15,981 nt of DNA, from positions 1-15,981 of the forward strand of contig JAMCYB010000029.1 in the NCBI GenBank assembly GCA_023474385.1, in the 5' to 3' direction. A program made the position numbers and the translations under genes. The DNA comes from Candidatus Martarchaeota archaeon. GTDB taxonomy: Archaea; Micrarchaeota; Micrarchaeia; Micrarchaeales; Micrarchaeaceae. Each line of letters opens with the position of its first letter. Within the stretch, counting starts at the first letter, position 1. Shown here piece after piece: positions 12,566 through 15,981 of this stretch. The notes beneath the pieces were generated by a model, which was not told where the DNA came from, did not search any database, and saw nothing but the letters and a program-made list of their open reading frames with translations.

Positions 12566-15500
12566 TCAGCTGCATTCGCTGTATCCGCACTTGGGGCAGG
12601 TGAAGCAGCCTTCCGCAGCTACCATTTCTGTGCTGCACGAGGGGCATTTCTTCTCGCTATGGGGCGACAGCACGTATGTCGTGGCACCTTCCTTTATCGC
12701 TGCCATTGATATCTCCTGCCCCTTCCTCTCCTTCTCCTCCTTCATATGCGCTATCTTCTTTGCGCCCCCCCGCTGCGTGGCCTCCTTGTTTACTGCAGAG
12801 AGCACCTGCACGCTCTTGCTGCTGTCCCTGTATACTGTTGTGCCCTTGCAGCCGAGCTGGTATGCCATGTTGTAAGCAGTCTCTATATCCTGGGGAGTGG
12901 CGTAGCTCGGGAAGTTTATCGTCTTTGACACTGCATTGTCCGTATACTTCTGGAAAGCTGCCTGCATCTTCACATGCCATTCTGGTGCTATATCATACGC
13001 GGTAACGAAAAGCCTCCTCACGTCTTCCGGTATTGCATCCACGTCCTGTATGGACGTCTTGCCTGCCAGCGCCTGCATCAGCTCGTCAGAATAGAAGTTG
13101 TACTCAAGCGCATATCTCTCGAACTCGTTGTCTACTTCTATAAGGTTCGAGCCAAGGCTGTCCTTGACGTTCCTCATGTAAACTACAGAGAATATCGGCT
13201 CTATGCCCTGCGAAGCGCCTCCGGATATTATGCTTATCGTGCCTGTGGGCGCTATCGTAGTGACTGTGGAGTTCCTAAGAGGCTTGTAGCCGAGCTTGTA
13301 CCATATGCTGTTCTCGAACTCCGGGAACGGGCCTCTCTCCACCGCGAGCTCTTCGCTCATCTTCCTCGAGTTTTCCGTTATGAACGCCATGACTTTTTCG
13401 GCAAGCATGAGCGCTTCGTTGCTGTCGTACTTTATATTGAGCTTTATGAGCATGTCGGCCCATCCCATTACGCCGAGGCCTATCCTCCTTATCGCCTTGC
13501 TCACCTGCTCTATCTGCGGTATGGGATAGTTGTTCATGTCTATTACGTTGTCGAGGAACCTTGTGCCTAGCTTTACCGTCTCGCGCAGCAGGTCCCAGTC
13601 AACTTCGTAATGGTGGTCGGTCCTCTTGACCATCTTTGCCAGGTTTATGGATCCAAGGTTGCACGAATCATATGGGTAAAGCGGCTGTTCGCCACAATTG
13701 TGGACCACCATGCCGTTTGCTATGAATGAATGCGTCCTGGGCTCTATTATGTCATATACGTCCTCTTCGCCTGCATCCTCTACCGATGACACCGTAGCGA
13801 CATGCCTCTCAGTATACGGGCCCCTGGTATAGCCACGCAACGCAGAAAGAAGCGAGGAATTCTTCCTGTCAGAGATGAAACCCACCTGTTCGGCGAACGC
13901 AATCAATCCGCCTCCTGTTATGACAAGGTCATGATATGGTTTTGTCGCATACATCTTTGGCATCCTGTCTGGTCCTGGAAGCGCCTTGATGCCCGCCCCC
14001 TTGCGGTTCAGATATATCCTTGAATATATGCCCAAATTCAGCAGCAGCATCTGAACATCTTGGAGAAGCCTTTCGCTGATGGATGAGAGGCGTACTGAAC
14101 GCCGCGATTTGCCTGCAATATTTACTGTGCCGTCCGCTTCGAACAGCCCCTGCAGGAATCCTGCCTGCATTTCCCTGCTTCCAGAGAAGACCGCGTCGGG
14201 CACTTGCAGCTTCTCTACCTCCAATCCTTTGTTTACCGCGTACTCCTTAAGCCTTTCAGAAGACAGTGAGACCATGTTCCTGGAATCTACATGCACAAGG
14301 CCTACATGATATGCGTGGTGATTTACGGATTCGCGCACAATTCCGTTCACGTAATCCTCGAACATTCCTGCTATCCCTATATCATTGCCATAGAAAGACA
14401 ATACTGCCCTGTCATTTCCGGCTCCATGATTTATGTGCCCGTCTCCGACTAACCAGCCCAGCGTCCTGCCTTCAGCCATGCTGCCAGAGCTTCCAAAGGC
14501 ACCCTTTTCATTCAATACTCTTATCTCCTCTCCGTGTTCAAGCATTCCAGCCTCAACCCATCCTCTGGAATCGCTGTAAATCTTATGGTCCTTGGTAACT
14601 TTGATTGAGAAGCCCTCTTTGGTTTTTATCTTGACTACGCGCTTGAAACCGGTCTTGAACACATTGGAGGCACGGCTGAATCCGCCGCTGAATCTTCCAT
14701 CTATCTTTACTTCTACCTCCTTGCCCTCCTTGTACAGGTCGGCGGCGCGCCTGGCGCCCTCAGAAGTGTAAATTAATGTATCGCCGGTGACACAGGGATT
14801 TGTCGACTCTATCGGCCCGTACTTGGGCACCGGGTTTGAATATGTCGAGTTCATCCTGTCTATGAATACGACTCCCGGGTCGCCAGTCTTCCACGCCATT
14901 GTTATTATCAGGTTCCACACCGCCCTGGCGTTCAGCATCCCAACGACCTTCTTGTTCCTGGGGTTTATCAGGTCGTAATTGGCATCGTTCTTGAGCGCAT
15001 CCATGAACTTGTCCGTTATTGCAACGGATATGTTGAAATTCCTCAGAACCCCCTCGCTCTCCTTAGCAACTATGAAGTTCAATATGTCCGGATGGTCGAC
15101 GCGCAATATGCCCATGTTTGCGCCCCTCCTCTTGCCTCCCTGCTTTATCTGCTCGGTAGAGGCGTCGAATATCTTCATGAACGACAGCGGGCCGGATGCA
15201 ATGCCTCCTGTCTTGCGCACCACATCATTGGAGGGCCTGAGCCTTGAGAAAGAGAACCCTGTGCCGCCTCCGGTCTTGTGTATTATGGCGGTGTACTTCA
15301 CAGCATCGAATATCTCCTCTATCGAATCGCCTACTGGCAGCACGAAGCACGCGCTGAGCTGGCCAAGCTCCTTCCCCGCATTGAATAGCGTGGGCGAGTT
15401 CGGCATGAACCTGAAAGATACCATCGCTTCGTAAAACTGGTTCTCTATATCCCTGACCTGTTCGTCGCTCTTGCCATAGCTCTTCTCGGCTGCCGCTATC

Positions 15501-15946
15501 GCCTTAGACACCCTAGTGAACAGCATCTTTGGCGTCTCTATTATCCTCCTGTCCTCATCTTTGCTCAGATACCTCGCCGCAAGCACTATGAGCGAGTTGA
15601 TCGGCATCTTGAGCTCGTCATCAGGTATGCCAAGCGCCTTCTTGGCCGCCCTTATCTCGGCGCGCTTGTTCCTGTAAAGTATGTACGCTTTTGCGACATT
15701 CGGGTCATTCTCCATAAGCACCTTTTCCACTATGTTCTGTACATCCTCCACTCCGATCTCGCCCTTGCCAAGTTCGTCGACGCTCTTGACAACGCTTTTG
15801 GCTACGAGCTGCGCGTTCTTCATGTTCTCCTCTGCCTCCTGCATCGGGTAGACATTAGCGAAAGCCCTAGCTATTGCGCTTTCAATCTTCCCCTCATCAA
15901 AACCCACCTTTTCCCCGTTCCTCTTTATCACAAATTTAGTCGCCAT
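12566..15946 (-). CDS. nrdJ: Adenosylcobalamin-dependent (class II) ribonucleotide reductase with intein
   Basis: NrdJ reduces ribonucleotides to deoxyribonucleotides using a radical made from adenosylcobalamin. The 1126-residue precursor is about 760 residues once the intein (385-750) is removed. An ATP-cone lies at about 4-95. The barrel follows with RFMPNSPTLFNAG (179-191), Cys200 (LSACFVLP), GGGTGFSFSRLRP (226-238) and KQGGKRRGANMG. The split active-site segment is ESTNP (380-384) joined after splicing to CGEQPLYPYDSCNLGSIN: Cys751 is the expected thiyl-radical residue, Glu753 its partner, and Cys762 pairs with Cys200 as the redox couple. PTGTISIISGGASQGIEPIF (900-919) is the phosphate-binding region. 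A C-terminal zinc-ribbon-like tail has CPSC (1101-1104), CPKC (1117-1120) and a final SECS, as in TIGR02504 enzymes. A GAGGGGG site supports the start. apt follows in the same direction. Confidence 0.96.
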   Translation of the reverse strand: MATKFVIKRNGEKVGFDEGKIESAIARAFANVYPMQEAEENMKNAQLVAKSVVKSVDELGKGEIGVEDVQNIVEKVLMENDPNVAKAYILYRNKRAEIRAAKKALGIPDDELKMPINSLIVLAARYLSKDEDRRIIETPKMLFTRVSKAIAAAEKSYGKSDEQVRDIENQFYEAMVSFRFMPNSPTLFNAGKELGQLSACFVLPVGDSIEEIFDAVKYTAIIHKTGGGTGFSFSRLRPSNDVVRKTGGIASGPLSFMKIFDASTEQIKQGGKRRGANMGILRVDHPDILNFIVAKESEGVLRNFNISVAITDKFMDALKNDANYDLINPRNKKVVGMLNARAVWNLIITMAWKTGDPGVVFIDRMNSTYSNPVPKYGPIESTNPCVTGDTLIYTSEGARRAADLYKEGKEVEVKIDGRFSGGFSRASNVFKTGFKRVVKIKTKEGFSIKVTKDHKIYSDSRGWVEAGMLEHGEEIRVLNEKGAFGSSGSMAEGRTLGWLVGDGHINHGAGNDRAVLSFYGNDIGIAGMFEDYVNGIVRESVNHHAYHVGLVHVDSRNMVSLSSERLKEYAVNKGLEVEKLQVPDAVFSGSREMQAGFLQGLFEADGTVNIAGKSRRSVRLSSISERLLQDVQMLLLNLGIYSRIYLNRKGAGIKALPGPDRMPKMYATKPYHDLVITGGGLIAFAEQVGFISDRKNSSLLSALRGYTRGPYTERHVATVSSVEDAGEEDVYDIIEPRTHSFIANGMVVHNCGEQPLYPYDSCNLGSINLAKMVKRTDHHYEVDWDLLRETVKLGTRFLDNVIDMNNYPIPQIEQVSKAIRRIGLGVMGWADMLIKLNIKYDSNEALMLAEKVMAFITENSRKMSEELAVERGPFPEFENSIWYKLGYKPLRNSTVTTIAPTGTISIISGGASQGIEPIFSVVYMRNVKDSLGSNLIEVDNEFERYALEYNFYSDELMQALAGKTSIQDVDAIPEDVRRLFVTAYDIAPEWHVKMQAAFQKYTDNAVSKTINFPSYATPQDIETAYNMAYQLGCKGTTVYRDSSKSVQVLSAVNKEATQRGGAKKIAHMKEEKERKGQEISMAAIKEGATTYVLSPHSEKKCPSCSTEMVAAEGCFTCPKCGYSECS
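13697..14794 (-). mobile_element. Intein with LAGLIDADG homing endonuclease inside NrdJ
   Basis: This in-frame 366-residue insertion interrupts NPC-GEQP of NrdJ. Its first residue is Cys385 (CVTGDTLIYT, block A). Block B has Thr451 and His454 (VTKDHKIYS). Block F is VYDIIEPRTHSFIANG, and block G ends VVHN with the penultimate His749 and Asn750, followed by the +1 Cys751. All residues needed for splicing are present. Two dodecapeptide motifs of a LAGLIDADG endonuclease lie inside: LGWLVGDGH (Asp502) and FLQGLFEADG (Asp605), about 100 residues apart. Both acidic residues are intact, so the element looks full size and possibly still able to home. No frameshift or stop is seen. Confidence 0.96.
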
Positions 15947-15951
15947 TTAAA

Positions 15952-15958
15952 CCCCCTC
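15952..15958 (-). promoter_or_regulatory. Ribosome binding site of nrdJ
   Basis: The reverse strand reads GAGGGGG about 5 nt before the nrdJ ATG at 15946. It supports the chosen start. The promoter itself lies at or beyond the window edge. Confidence 0.55.
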
Positions 15959-15981
15959 GGCACTTACAATTTTAGAAACAA

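Noticed and set aside
12974..13570. A 198-codon plus-strand ORF opposite nrdJ, and similar long ORFs opposite the thermosome, UbiA and endA genes.
   Set aside because: They are antisense reading frames in codon-biased genes, with low-complexity or Tyr/Arg/His-rich products and no family motifs.
1..15981. Search by eye for tRNA, rRNA, CRISPR repeats, insertion sequences and attachment sites.
   Set aside because: No T-arm consensus, regularly spaced repeats, transposase ORF or flanking duplications were seen. The intein is the only mobile element found.

Overview
The window looks like a chromosomal segment of a small-genome archaeon, most likely a DPANN lineage near the Micrarchaeota (ARMAN-2-like). 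The archaeal assignment is firm: it carries RadA, a diphthine synthase, a tRNA-splicing endonuclease, a group II chaperonin (thermosome), a UbiA enzyme of the archaeal lipid type, box A promoter motifs and T-rich termination tracts. The Micrarchaeota assignment is an inference. It rests mainly on the splicing endonuclease, which is about 388 residues long and appears to have three units, an architecture reported from ARMAN archaea. Genes are tightly packed. One convergent pair is 6 bp apart and another overlaps by 11 bp.

Layout, left to right. A DUF92 membrane protein runs off the left edge (minus strand). A GC-rich, possibly structured gap separates it from a plus-strand run radA-dphB-endA (recombinase, diphthamide methyltransferase, tRNA intron endonuclease). 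From about 3.86 to 10.0 kb everything is on the minus strand: an AIM24/TIGR00266 protein, a thermosome subunit, an Mrp/NBP35-type P-loop ATPase without the usual CxxC, a UPF0104/LPG-synthase-like membrane protein, an NADP-binding COG2085-type oxidoreductase and an unrecognised five-helix membrane protein. A divergent promoter region then leads to a plus-strand esterase-family hydrolase and a UbiA prenyltransferase. The right end is a minus-strand nrdJ-apt pair. nrdJ is a class II (B12-dependent) ribonucleotide reductase interrupted by a 366-residue intein with an intact-looking LAGLIDADG endonuclease.

Most genes are core housekeeping: recombination, translation-factor modification, RNA splicing, protein folding, Fe-S or other P-loop ATPase functions, membrane lipids, purine salvage and deoxynucleotide synthesis. 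No phage, IS element, CRISPR array, rRNA or tRNA was recognised. The only clearly mobile element is the intein, which sits immediately before the cysteine expected to carry the catalytic thiyl radical.

I did not find an obviously new multigene system. The items most worth a second look are the intein position, the three-unit endonuclease, the CxxC-less Mrp protein, the altered second motif of the UbiA enzyme, two GC-rich intergenic stretches (about 720-860 and 8663-8730) that can fold, and a possible tiny leaderless transcript or ORF between the AIM24 and thermosome genes.
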